64,000 nucleotides of DNA from Mycobacterium sp. IS-3022 (lineage in GTDB: Bacteria > Actinomycetota > Actinomycetes > Mycobacteriales > Mycobacteriaceae), in the NCBI RefSeq assembly GCF_001500065.1, contig NZ_LQIN01000010.1:20264-84263 (forward strand), written 5' to 3'. The notes beneath the pieces are model-generated. The model saw nothing but the letters and a program-made list of their open reading frames with translations. It was not told where the DNA came from and did no database searches. Below are positions 46,807 through 55,169 of this stretch, piece by piece (positions within the stretch are counted from its first letter, which is position 1; every line of letters starts with the position of its first letter). Made by a program: the position numbers and the translations under genes.

Positions 46807-46823
46807 GAGGGTGTTGCACGAAT
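46807..46823 (+). repeat. Left terminal inverted repeat of the IS
   Basis: GAGGGTGTTGCACGAAT; complementary to the right end except for one base. A further GCTGG follows in both ends with a one-base offset. Confidence 0.9.
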
Positions 46824-46870
46824 GCTGGGCGTGGGGTCGCTGCGATGGCGGCGTTGGTTGGTGGTTGCGG

Positions 46871-48529
46871 TCAGGCGGGTAGTGCGTGCTGGAGTTTGAG
46901 CAGGTTGTGCACTGTGCAGATCAGGCGCCATTCACTGTGCACTCCTGCATGGCCGCGGAGGGCGAATTTGCGGAATCCGAGGTTGGCTTTGATGTTGCCG
47001 AAGACGGGTTCGATGCTGACGCCGCGTTTGCGGTAGAGCGCAGCGTTGTCCGGTTGAGAAAGTTTGTCGTCCATGGCTTTTCGGGCGATCGTGGGATCGG
47101 TGGCCTCGCCTCGCACATGCGCGAGCATCGCTTTGACTCTTGTCACTGAGACACCGAGGTCGTCGCGGGCGGCACGCACGGAGATCTCGCCGGCGGCGAC
47201 ACGTTCGACGACCGGGATCCACTCGTGAGGTTCGGGTTCGGCGCTGCGGGTGATGCGTTGTCCTTCGCGCCCGAAGTAGCGCTTGGTCATGTCCCGCACC
47301 CAGGTGTAGGAGACACCGAGAATCGCGCCCGCTTGACGTTGGGATAGCTCACCGCGGTTCACCCTCGCCAGCACGGCCAACTTATCGTCATCGGGCTTAT
47401 CGGCTGTGCGCCACGACGACTTTCGTGTCGCAATCAACACCTCGGCACCGACATCGGCGGTGCCGTTCACGCTGGTCCAGTACCCCGCGTCAGCCACGAA
47501 GGTTCCGGCACCACCGCGGTGTCCGGCCGCAGCGAGATTGTCGGTCACGGCGGTGGCCATCGGCACAAAATGGGGTTGGTCATTGGTGGTGTTGGTGATC
47601 TCGGCAGCCACCACGATGTGCCCGATTGTCGCGGCTGCTTGCGCGTTGTAACCCTGCAGCACACCTTTGGAGGCCTGCGGAATGATCCGCGAATCCGGAT
47701 CGGTGGTGTTGGCCCGACGCGGGCGCGCCCGCCGCGCGGTCTGGGCGCTCGGTTTGGGACCGGTCAGCTTGCGGCCCAACTCGACCTCCTTGCGAGCACG
47801 CTCGGCCATCCGCGTTTCAAAGTCCCGCGACTTTTGAGATTCCAGTTCGTCGAGGGCAGCCCGGATCCGCGAACGACGATCCCGACCACCGGCCCACCCC
47901 ACCGGCATCCGCCGGACCTGGTCGTTCTCGCCCCGTTCGTCTTCGGCCGCATCGACCTGCTCGGCTTCGGCCAAGACCCGATCGGCGACACGACGAGCCG
48001 CCGCGGCCGCGGGGTCGCGTTCCACGGATCCGGCGAGTTCAGCGCTGAGGTCGGCATGGTCACGATTGGCGAAGAACGAGGCATTCGCCGCGATCTTGGT
48101 CCCGTCGATCGCGATCACGCCCGCATCGACGAGACCAGCCTTGACGCACAGGCCTAGGACCTGGCCGAACAGAGCTGCGATCGCGACCTGGTGGCGGCGG
48201 CGGAATCGGGCCAACGTGGCGTGATCAGGCTGCTGATTGGCCGCGACCACCCGTAGCGCCACGTCCTCGACCAACCGTCGCTCGATCCGACGTGAGGACC
48301 GCTCCCCGGTGCAGTACGCATACAGCAGGACCGACAGCATCATCGAAGGGTCATACACCGACCCGCCCTTACCGTCGACCCGATACGCGGCATAGAACGC
48401 GCTCAGATCCAGCTCGGCGACGACGTCGAGTACGAAGAACGCCAGATGATCCTCAGGCAGCCACTCCCGCACCGACGGCGGCATCATCATCAACTGATCG
48501 ACATCACCGGCACGCACATTGACAGACAC
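46871..48529 (-). CDS. IS1182-family DDE transposase with internal HTH-like repeats
   Basis: A 552-residue transposase. It has an N-terminal DUF772-like DNA-binding domain (SVREWLPEDHLAFFVLDVV, YDPSMMLSVLLYAY, and ANQQPDHATLARFRRRH). The DDE catalytic residues are Asp142 (AIDGTKIAANAS), Asp347 (VADAGYWTS) and Glu507 (GVSIEPVFGNIKANLGFRKF). The C-terminus RGHAGVHSEWRLICTVHNLLKL is typical of the family. Unusually, residues 384-412 (RGELSQRQAGAILGVSYTW) and 439-468 (AGEISVRAARDDLGVSVTRV) look like two helix-turn-helix units sitting between the second Asp and the Glu. The reading frame is intact from a GTG-type start at 48529, so it is probably functional. Confidence 0.9.
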   Translation of the reverse strand: MSVNVRAGDVDQLMMMPPSVREWLPEDHLAFFVLDVVAELDLSAFYAAYRVDGKGGSVYDPSMMLSVLLYAYCTGERSSRRIERRLVEDVALRVVAANQQPDHATLARFRRRHQVAIAALFGQVLGLCVKAGLVDAGVIAIDGTKIAANASFFANRDHADLSAELAGSVERDPAAAAARRVADRVLAEAEQVDAAEDERGENDQVRRMPVGWAGGRDRRSRIRAALDELESQKSRDFETRMAERARKEVELGRKLTGPKPSAQTARRARPRRANTTDPDSRIIPQASKGVLQGYNAQAAATIGHIVVAAEITNTTNDQPHFVPMATAVTDNLAAAGHRGGAGTFVADAGYWTSVNGTADVGAEVLIATRKSSWRTADKPDDDKLAVLARVNRGELSQRQAGAILGVSYTWVRDMTKRYFGREGQRITRSAEPEPHEWIPVVERVAAGEISVRAARDDLGVSVTRVKAMLAHVRGEATDPTIARKAMDDKLSQPDNAALYRKRGVSIEPVFGNIKANLGFRKFALRGHAGVHSEWRLICTVHNLLKLQHALPA

Positions 48530-48587
48530 TTCGAATCATCGCATGCAGCAGTAACTTTCACGCGATATGACACGACTCCCACCAGCG

Positions 48588-48604
48588 ATTCGTGCGACAC
48601 CCTC
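48588..48604 (-). repeat. Right terminal inverted repeat of the IS
   Basis: Read on the minus strand it is GAGGGTGTCGCACGAAT, matching the left end at 16 of 17 bases. The transposase start lies 58 bp further in, so the promoter is probably within these bases. Confidence 0.9.
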
Positions 48605-49912
48605 AGACATTTCAGGTTCGACGCCTGCGTCGGCCCCTTCGGATAGGCGATCGTGTGGTCGACATCGCAATGATCGGCCGGCTCATCGCAGCCTGGAAAG
48701 CGGCACGTCAAATCCCGGCATCGCACGAACCACGCCAACTCCGCCGACGGGGTGTAGCGCCGCTCAGGCGGACTGTCGCCGGGATGAACAACCGGCTTCA
48801 GTTTCGCGCTCCCGGCCAGCTTGGAAGCCAGCAGCGGCGCGGGCAGGATCGCCCCGCCCATCAGATAAGCCGGGTCGGTGGCGGCCCGGCCGGTCGGTTC
48901 GTCCTCCGAGCGCGGCGCTTCCCCGTCCAAGCGTGTCGCGGTGTCGTCGGTCAATGACTCCTCGCGAGCCACCACATGAACCACCACCGCACTCGAGGAC
49001 GCCGCAGCGGCCTCACAATCCTCACGTCCGCAAGCACACTGCAGGCGGTCGGCGCCGTGGCCCAGCGCGCCCAGCGCGTCGGAACGGCGCTGGTCGACGG
49101 TGCGGGGGTCACCGTCGCAGACCGCGGCGGCCATCGCATCGAGGCGCTGGTCCAAGGCGTCAGCGTTGGTGGCGAGCAACGACGCCTGGATCGAGGCGGT
49201 GCCGGATCCGTCGTTGGGGTCGTAGATGTCGACGTAGCGGCCGCGGGCATTGGATTCGGTGTGCCGCACCGCGGCCGGGTCGTAGCGGTCGACCCAGTAG
49301 TCGACCGAAGTCTGGACTCTGTTCTTCGACAACGTGGTCCACCCCGCGATCTGGGCGGCGACCTCGGCGTCGATCTTGGCGATCGCGTCAGGGTCGCGTA
49401 CCAGCCGCGTGCGCGCGACCACGACTTCGACCAAGCGATAGGAGATGGTGCCGGCGGCGAACACCTCGGCCACCCGCGGCAGCCGATCCCGCAACTCCAA
49501 CCCCACGAACAACTGGTGCGAAGCCACTCCCAACGACACGTTCTGCGCGGCGCCCACCTCGGCGGCGGCGGCATCCCAGTTGTCGATGCACCACTGCTCG
49601 CGATCGGCCGAACCGTCAGCTGCAATCAGCCGGTCCAGAATCTCAACGCTGGCCGAGAGCCGTCGCGCGCAGGCGGCGTTCTCCACCCGCGCCCATCCGC
49701 CCACCGCCGCGGCGGTGTCGCGGGCGGTCACGGCCCCGTTGACCAAACGCTCGAACATATGAGCGAAGTTACCGGGCCCACCGACGCGGCAACGACATGA
49801 CCGCCGGAACAGGCTCGGCCTGTGGACGAATTCTCACTTGGGGATAACCCGTCAGGCTCAGTGTCGACGGGGGCTGGGCAGCGGCTTAACACATGGCCTA
49901 GATTTTGTAGCC

Positions 49913-50434
49913 ATGACTGCCTACGACGTCGGAGTGTTGATTCTGCGGGTGGTGCTCGGCCTGACCATGGCCGCCCACGGCTACAACAAGTTCTTCGGGC
50001 CCGGCGGCCTCAAGGGCACGGCCGGCTGGTTCGACAGCATGGGGATGAAGCCCGGCATGTTCCATGCCCGCATCGCCGCGACGACGGAGATGACCGCCGG
50101 CATCGGTCTCGCGGTAGGCCTGCTCACGCCGATTCCGGCCGCGGGCTTCGTCGCGCTGATGCTCGTCGCGGCGTGGACCGTGCACCGGCCCAACGGCTTC
50201 TTCATCGTCAAGGAGGGCTGGGAGTACAACCTGGTGCTTGCGGCCGCGGCCGTCGGGATCGCCACGATCGGCGCCGGCAAGATCAGCCTGGACCATCTCT
50301 TGTTCAGTGAAACCGGTTTCTCCGACCTGCTGCACGGCTGGTGGGGTCTGGTCATCTCGCTGGGTCTCGGCCTTCTCGGCGGCATCGGCCAGCTGGCGAT
50401 CTTCTACCGGCCGCCGGCCAAGACCGACGCCTGA
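49913..50434 (+). CDS. DoxX family membrane protein
   Basis: A 173-residue protein with four hydrophobic helices and the DoxX-type opening VGVLILRVVLGLTMAAHGYNKFF, followed by GPGGLKGTAGWFDSMGMKPG (core VGVLILRVVLGLTMAAHGYNK). DoxX proteins are membrane oxidoreductase partners; in M. tuberculosis a DoxX works with SodA and SseA. ATG 49913 is chosen; an earlier in-frame ATG at 49838 adds a hydrophilic stretch with no ribosome site. It ends 31 bp before the KstR-like box of the next gene. Confidence 0.88.
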   Translation: MTAYDVGVLILRVVLGLTMAAHGYNKFFGPGGLKGTAGWFDSMGMKPGMFHARIAATTEMTAGIGLAVGLLTPIPAAGFVALMLVAAWTVHRPNGFFIVKEGWEYNLVLAAAAVGIATIGAGKISLDHLLFSETGFSDLLHGWWGLVISLGLGLLGGIGQLAIFYRPPAKTDA

Positions 50435-50465
50435 CCGTTGAGACCCCGAACCGTACGTCCCTAGC

Positions 50466-50479
50466 TAGAACACGTTCTA
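50466..50479. promoter_or_regulatory. KstR-like operator
   Basis: TAGAACACGTTCTA matches TnnAACnnGTTnnA exactly and has fully self-complementary 6-bp arms (TAGAAC/GTTCTA). It lies 12 bp before the DUF3556 start and after the DoxX stop, so it should control the DUF3556 gene. KstR binding is inferred. Confidence 0.75.
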
Positions 50480-50491
50480 ATCTGTGATGCC

Positions 50492-52234
50492 ATGGGGTTC
50501 TTGAAGCAGGAAGCGCCCGTCGTCGACTTCGAGGAATGGAGCAAGGGCACCCGCGCCGAAAAAATCGTGCCGATGGCCCGGCACTGGGCCGAGGTGGGGT
50601 TCGGGACGCCCGTCGTCCTACACCTGTTCTACGTCGTCAAGATTCTGCTCTACATCCTGGGCGCCTGGCTGGTCGTGCTCACCACCACCGGGATCGACGG
50701 ATTCACCAACGTCGCCTCCTGGTACGACGAGCCGATCGTGTTCGAGAAGGTCGTGCTGTACACGATGCTGTTCGAGGTCGTCGGCCTCGGCTGCGGGTTC
50801 GGGCCGCTCAACAACCGGTTCTTCCCGCCGATGGGCTCGATCCTGTACTGGTTGCGGCCGAACACGATCCGGCTACCACCGTGGCCGAGCCGCGTCCCGC
50901 TGACCAGAGGGGACACCCGCACACCGTTCGACGCGCTGCTCTACGCCGCGCTGCTGGTGCTGCTCGTCGTGGCGCTGTTCTCCGACGGCACCGGACCGAT
51001 CCCCGAACTCGGCACGACGGTCGGCGTGCTTCCCGTGTGGCAGATCTGGGCGATCCTCGGAGTGCTCGCCGTGCTGGGCCTGCGCGACAAGGTGATCTTC
51101 CTGGCCGCTCGCGGCGAGGTCTACGCAAGCCTGGCGGCGTGCTTCCTTTTCGCGGGACCCGACATCATCGTCGCGGCCAAGCTCGTGTGCCTGACGATCT
51201 GGCTCGGCGCCGCGACATCGAAGCTCAACAAGCACTTCCCGTTCGTCATCTCGACGATGATGAGCAACAACCCGGTGTTCCGGCCGAAGTGGATCAAACG
51301 CAAGTTCTTCGAACATTTCCCGGACGATCTGCGGCCGGGCCGGTTGTCACGCGGGCTGGCGCATTTCAGCACGGCGATCGAAGGACTGGTTCCGCTCGTG
51401 CTGTTCTTCTCCAACGGCGGCTGGCCGACGTATATCGCAGCGTTCGTCATGCTGGTGTTCCACTTCGGCATCCTGTCCTCGATCCCGATGGGTGTGCCGC
51501 TGGAGTGGAACGTCTTCATGATGTTCGCGGTGCTGGCGCTGTTCGTCGGGCATGCCGACATCGGTCTCGGCGATCTACAGAGTCCGTGGCCGATCGTGTT
51601 GTTCGCCGTCGTCGCGGGCACCGTGGTGTTGGGAAACCTGTTCCCGCGCAAGGTGTCCTTCCTGCCCGGCATGCGGTACTACGCGGGCAACTGGGACACC
51701 GGGCTGTGGTGCGTCAAACCGTCAGCCTCGGCGAAGATCGAACAGAACGTCGTCTCGATTGCCAGCATGCCGCAGGCGCAGATGGAGCGGTACTACGGCA
51801 GCCCGGAAACCGCGCAGATGTACCTGTACATGGGATATGCGTTCCGCGCCTTCAACACTCACGGCCGCGCGATGTTCACGCTCGCGCACCGCGCGATGGC
51901 GGGTCACAACGAGGACGACTACGTGCTCACCGACGGAGAGCGCATCTGCAGCACCGCGATCGGGTGGAACTTCGGCGACGGTCACATGCACAACGAACAG
52001 TTGATCGCGGCATTGCAGAAGCGCTGCCAGTTCGAACCCGGCGAGGTACGGGTGGTGCTGATCGACGGGCAACCGATACACCGACAGACCCAGCAGTACC
52101 GCTTGGTCGACGCCGCCACCGGCGAATTCGAGCGCGGATACTTCAAGGTCGCCGATGTGGTGACGCGGCAACCGTGGGACGACACCGTGCCCGTGCAGGT
52201 GACCTGGCAGAGGGAGACGACGATCAGCCCATGA
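50492..52234 (+). CDS. DUF3556 polytopic membrane protein
   Basis: A 580-residue protein. The first half has about ten hydrophobic helices (for example TPVVLHLFYVVKILLYILGAW, FDALLYAALLVLLVVALFSDG, LFAVVAGTVVLGNLF). The C-terminal soluble region of about 170 residues includes HNEDDYVLTDGERICSTAIGWNFGDGHMHNEQ. This matches the actinobacterial DUF3556 family, of unknown function. ATG 50492 lies directly behind a KstR-like box, which would place it in sterol or lipid metabolism. Its last 11 bases overlap the end of the convergent GntR gene. Confidence 0.8.
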   Translation: MGFLKQEAPVVDFEEWSKGTRAEKIVPMARHWAEVGFGTPVVLHLFYVVKILLYILGAWLVVLTTTGIDGFTNVASWYDEPIVFEKVVLYTMLFEVVGLGCGFGPLNNRFFPPMGSILYWLRPNTIRLPPWPSRVPLTRGDTRTPFDALLYAALLVLLVVALFSDGTGPIPELGTTVGVLPVWQIWAILGVLAVLGLRDKVIFLAARGEVYASLAACFLFAGPDIIVAAKLVCLTIWLGAATSKLNKHFPFVISTMMSNNPVFRPKWIKRKFFEHFPDDLRPGRLSRGLAHFSTAIEGLVPLVLFFSNGGWPTYIAAFVMLVFHFGILSSIPMGVPLEWNVFMMFAVLALFVGHADIGLGDLQSPWPIVLFAVVAGTVVLGNLFPRKVSFLPGMRYYAGNWDTGLWCVKPSASAKIEQNVVSIASMPQAQMERYYGSPETAQMYLYMGYAFRAFNTHGRAMFTLAHRAMAGHNEDDYVLTDGERICSTAIGWNFGDGHMHNEQLIAALQKRCQFEPGEVRVVLIDGQPIHRQTQQYRLVDAATGEFERGYFKVADVVTRQPWDDTVPVQVTWQRETTISP

Positions 52235-53027
52235 CGTCGCGGACTTCGACGTCCTCGAGTCCCTGCAGGAGCAGATCGCGCGCGGTGTCCAGGTGCTTGC
52301 GCCAATGAGCCTCGGCGGCCACGCCGTCGCCGGATCGCAACAGCTGCATCAGCTTTCGGTACGACCGCATCAGCTTGTCGTAGTCGCCCTTGGAGACGGG
52401 GCGTCGCTCCTTGAACAGAAAAGCGTTGTGCCGGACGGTGATCTCCTGGAGCATCCCGGCGATGATGCTCAGGGTGGCATTGCCCGACAACTCCACGACG
52501 CGGAGGTGAAAGTCGCCAGTGGTCTCGGCGAGGGTGTCGTTCTGCCAGCCGGACGGCACATGTTCTTCGAGCATCTTGTCGAGTTCGTCGAACGCCTCGG
52601 AAGATCCCGATTCCGCCAGCAGCCGCACCGCCATCGGCTCGATGCCGGACCGGGCCGTCATCACGTCAGCGATCGTCGCACCGGACAGTTCCAGCAGCAG
52701 GCCGGCGGGACGGGCCACGATCTCGGGGCCGGGCACCCTTACGCGGGCGCCGGTGCGAGAGCCGCGGCGGACCTCGACGAGGCGCTCGGACTCCAGTACT
52801 CGCACCGCCTCTCGCAAGGTCGGCCTGCTCACCCCGAAGTGCGCCATCAGCTCGGCTTCGTTGGGAAGGAAGTCGCCGTCCTTGAGCTGCCCGTCGACCA
52901 CCATCCGGCGCAGCGTTCCCGCGACGAGCTCGGCCGTCTTAGGGGACCGGACCGCTGTGCCCGCGCCGACGCCGTCCGGGCCGATCATCGGCGCCAGCGG
53001 TGTATTTCGAGCCACTCCAACTCCCAC
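52224..53027 (-). CDS. FadR-type GntR-family regulator (FCD domain)
   Basis: A 267-residue regulator. The N-terminal winged HTH reads FLPNEAELMAHFGVSRPTLREAVRVLESERLVEVRRG, and the helical FCD effector domain has the metal or acid-binding pattern with Asp/His in DFHLRVVELSGN and a further His in EAHWRKHLDTAR. FadR-type proteins respond to acyl-CoA or carboxylic acids. GTG 53025-53027 is used; an ATG thirteen codons in is an alternative. It diverges from the thiolase gene across 189 bp with several inverted repeats, so it probably controls that beta-oxidation operon. Confidence 0.88.
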   Translation of the reverse strand: MGVGVARNTPLAPMIGPDGVGAGTAVRSPKTAELVAGTLRRMVVDGQLKDGDFLPNEAELMAHFGVSRPTLREAVRVLESERLVEVRRGSRTGARVRVPGPEIVARPAGLLLELSGATIADVMTARSGIEPMAVRLLAESGSSEAFDELDKMLEEHVPSGWQNDTLAETTGDFHLRVVELSGNATLSIIAGMLQEITVRHNAFLFKERRPVSKGDYDKLMRSYRKLMQLLRSGDGVAAEAHWRKHLDTARDLLLQGLEDVEVRDVMG

Positions 53028-53216
53028 GACGTTGCCACTGGCCAGTTGTCCAGCTATGCAACTCAGTAAACCATGTGCGATAAAGACGTTGGAGCCACTG
53101 GCACTGGAAGTGGCGGCCTACCAACCAGTAGGTTGACCTAGTAAACCTTGTTCCTCTACGTTCGATGGTGGACCTTTTGTGGGAGATCCCACCAAACCTT
53201 TCGAAGGAGTTGTTCC
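53028..53216. promoter_or_regulatory. Divergent promoter region with several inverted and direct repeats
   Basis: Between the GntR gene and the thiolase gene lie: the perfect 10-bp palindrome ACTGGCCAGT (53037-53046); an inverted repeat GCCACT/AGTGGC with 9-bp spacing (53094-53114); an inverted repeat CAACC-AGTA-GGTTG (53122-53135); and the direct repeat AGTAAACC at 53065-53072 and 53140-53147. One or more may be the operator of the FadR-type regulator. AAGGAG at about 53204 is the thiolase ribosome site. Confidence 0.55.
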
Positions 53217-54362
53217 ATGCCTGAAGCCGTCATCGTCGAGGCAGTGCGGTCACCTGTCGGCAAACGTAACGGGGGACTGTCCGGCGTGCATCCCGCCGAA
53301 CTGTCCGCGCAGGTCCTCAACGGTCTCGTAGAGCGGGCCGGGGTCGACCCGGCACTCGTCGACGACGTGATCTGGGGCTGCGTCATGCAGGCCGGCGAGC
53401 AGGCCCTCGACATCGGCCGTACCGCACTGCTCGCGGCCGGCTGGCCCGAGAGCGTGCCGGGTGTGACCGTCGACCGCCAGTGCGGGTCGAGCCAGCAGTC
53501 CATCCACTTCGCCGCAGCGGGGGTCATCGCCGGCCACTACGACGTGGTCGTTGCGGGCGGTGTGGAGTCGATGTCGCGCACTCCGATGGGTGCATCGCTG
53601 GCCAGCGGCGGCAACCCGTATCCCCAGAGCTTCAAGGACCGCTACAGCCAGACGCCGAACCAGGGCATCGGCGCCGAGATGATCGCCGAGCAGTGGGGCC
53701 TGGACCGCACCATGCTCGACGAGTTCTCCCTCGGCTCGCATGAGAAGGCGGCTGCCGCACAGGATTCCGGTGCGTTCGACGATCAGATCGTCGCAATCAA
53801 GGACCAGGACGGCAATCCGGTGCTCAAGGACGAGGGCATCCGCCGCGGCACCACCATCGAGAAGATGGGTCAGCTCAAGCCCGCGTTCCGCGAGGACGGC
53901 GTGATCCACGCCGGCAACTCGTCGCAGATCTCCGACGGATCGGCCGCGCTTCTGTTCATGTCCGCCGAAAAGGCCGCCGAGCTGGGTCTCAAGCCGATCG
54001 CCAAGGTGCACACCGCGGTGCTGGCCGGTGCCGATCCGGTGATCATGCTGACCGCGCCGATTCCCGCCACCCAGAAGGCGCTGAAGCGCTCGGGACTGCG
54101 TCTCGAGGACATCGGCGTGTTCGAGGTCAACGAGGCGTTCGCCCCCGTTCCGATGGCGTGGCTGAAGGACATCGGCGCCGACGAGAAGAAGCTCAACCCC
54201 AACGGCGGCGCGATCGCGATCGGCCACCCGCTGGGCGGCTCCGGTGCCCGCATCATGACCACGATGCTTTACCACATGCGCGACAAGGGAATTCAGTACG
54301 GCTTGCAGACGATGTGCGAGGGTGGCGGCCAGGCCAACGCCACCATCATCGAACTGCTGTGA
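53217..54362 (+). CDS. Acetyl-CoA acyltransferase (thiolase)
   Basis: A 381-residue thiolase, cleaving 3-ketoacyl-CoA. The nucleophilic Cys89 is in VDRQCGSSQQS. The His is in NGGAIAIGHPLGGSGARIM and the second Cys in MCEGGGQANA. It resembles the FadA5/FadA6-type clade (RSPVGKRNG opening) but I could not decide which paralogue. ATG 53217 follows a GAAGGAG site; the frame is open 69 bases further back. It overlaps the enoyl-CoA hydratase gene by 4 bp and begins a three-gene beta-oxidation operon. Confidence 0.92.
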   Translation: MPEAVIVEAVRSPVGKRNGGLSGVHPAELSAQVLNGLVERAGVDPALVDDVIWGCVMQAGEQALDIGRTALLAAGWPESVPGVTVDRQCGSSQQSIHFAAAGVIAGHYDVVVAGGVESMSRTPMGASLASGGNPYPQSFKDRYSQTPNQGIGAEMIAEQWGLDRTMLDEFSLGSHEKAAAAQDSGAFDDQIVAIKDQDGNPVLKDEGIRRGTTIEKMGQLKPAFREDGVIHAGNSSQISDGSAALLFMSAEKAAELGLKPIAKVHTAVLAGADPVIMLTAPIPATQKALKRSGLRLEDIGVFEVNEAFAPVPMAWLKDIGADEKKLNPNGGAIAIGHPLGGSGARIMTTMLYHMRDKGIQYGLQTMCEGGGQANATIIELL

Positions 54363-55165
54363 CATCTGTGCCGTCCGAAGTTGCGGTCCCCGCCGCTCTC
54401 ACCGAGCGGCGGGGCAACGTCCTGGTGATCACGCTCAACCGGCCGGAGGCCCGCAACGCGGTCAACAGCGCGGTGAGCACCGCGGTGGGCGACGCTCTGC
54501 AAGAGGCGCAAGACGACCCCGAGGTCCGCGCGGTCGTGATCACCGGATCAGGTGAATCGTTTTGCGCGGGAGCCGATCTCAAGGCCATCTCGCGGCGGGA
54601 AAATCTCTTCCACCCCGAGCACGGTGAGTGGGGCTTCGCCGGCTACGTGCACCATTACATCGACAAGCCGACCATCGCCGCGGTCAACGGCACCGCGTTG
54701 GGCGGCGGCACGGAACTCGCGCTTGCCAGTGATCTGGTGGTCGCCGAGGAGCGCGCGAAATTCGGCCTGCCCGAGGTGAAGCGGGGGCTCATCGCCGCAG
54801 CGGGCGGCGTGTTCCGCATCGTCGACCATCTTCCCCGCAAGGTCGCGATGGAGTTGCTGTTCACCGGCGAGCCGATGTCGTCGGCCGACGCGCTCAAGTG
54901 GGGCCTCATCAACCAGGTGGTGCCCGACGGCACCGCGGTCGACGCCGCACTTGCGCTCGCCGAACGGATCACCTGCAATGCGCCGCTTGCCGTGTGGGCG
55001 AGCAAGCGGGTGGCGATGGGCGTCGACGACGGCGTCATCACCGGCGACGAAGCCGGATGGGCGAGGACCATGCGTGAAATCGGGACCGTGATCCGTTCCG
55101 AGGACGCCAAAGAAGGACCGCTGGCCTTCGCCGAGAAGCGCCAGCCCGTTTGGAAGGCCAAGTGA
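54359..55165 (+). CDS. Enoyl-CoA hydratase/isomerase family protein
   Basis: A 268-residue crotonase-fold protein. It has ITLNRPEARNAVN, the oxyanion segment GSGESFCAGADLKAI and ALGGGTELALASDLVVA, and PEVKRGLIAAAGG. The catalytic Glu pair position reads TELALASD / PEVKRG, so hydratase activity is plausible. GTG 54359 overlaps the thiolase stop (GTGA); GTG 54368 is an alternative. The acyl-CoA dehydrogenase gene follows 4 bp later. Confidence 0.9.
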   Translation: MTSVPSEVAVPAALTERRGNVLVITLNRPEARNAVNSAVSTAVGDALQEAQDDPEVRAVVITGSGESFCAGADLKAISRRENLFHPEHGEWGFAGYVHHYIDKPTIAAVNGTALGGGTELALASDLVVAEERAKFGLPEVKRGLIAAAGGVFRIVDHLPRKVAMELLFTGEPMSSADALKWGLINQVVPDGTAVDAALALAERITCNAPLAVWASKRVAMGVDDGVITGDEAGWARTMREIGTVIRSEDAKEGPLAFAEKRQPVWKAK

Positions 55166-55169
55166 GCAA

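Larger units (their letters stand above)
46807..48604 (-). mobile_element. IS1182-family insertion sequence, 1,798 bp
   Basis: The element has 17-bp terminal inverted repeats beginning GAGGGTGT (46807-46823 and 48588-48604, 16 of 17 identical) and is flanked by the 4-bp direct repeat AGAC. It contains one gene, a 552-residue transposase with IS1182-like motifs. Excision restores the host gene frame exactly. The intact ends and intact transposase suggest recent arrival. Confidence 0.93.
46481..49758 (-). pseudogene. DUF222/HNH endonuclease (13E12-type) gene interrupted by an IS
   Basis: The 5' part (ATG 49756-49758 to 48605) encodes DUF222 followed by CRFPGCDEPADHCDVDHTIAY and NLKCL, and the 3' part (46802-46481) continues with CRKHHLLKTFWGWRD to TAG. 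Between them lies a 1,798-bp IS. Removing the IS and one AGAC target copy restores one frame of 492 codons (491 residues) reading NLKCLCRKHHLL. The insertion therefore cuts the HNH motif between its Asn and last His, destroying the nuclease. The 5' part can still run 37 codons into the IS. DUF222/HNH genes (REP13E12 family) are repetitive in mycobacteria and serve as attachment or insertion sites. Confidence 0.93.
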
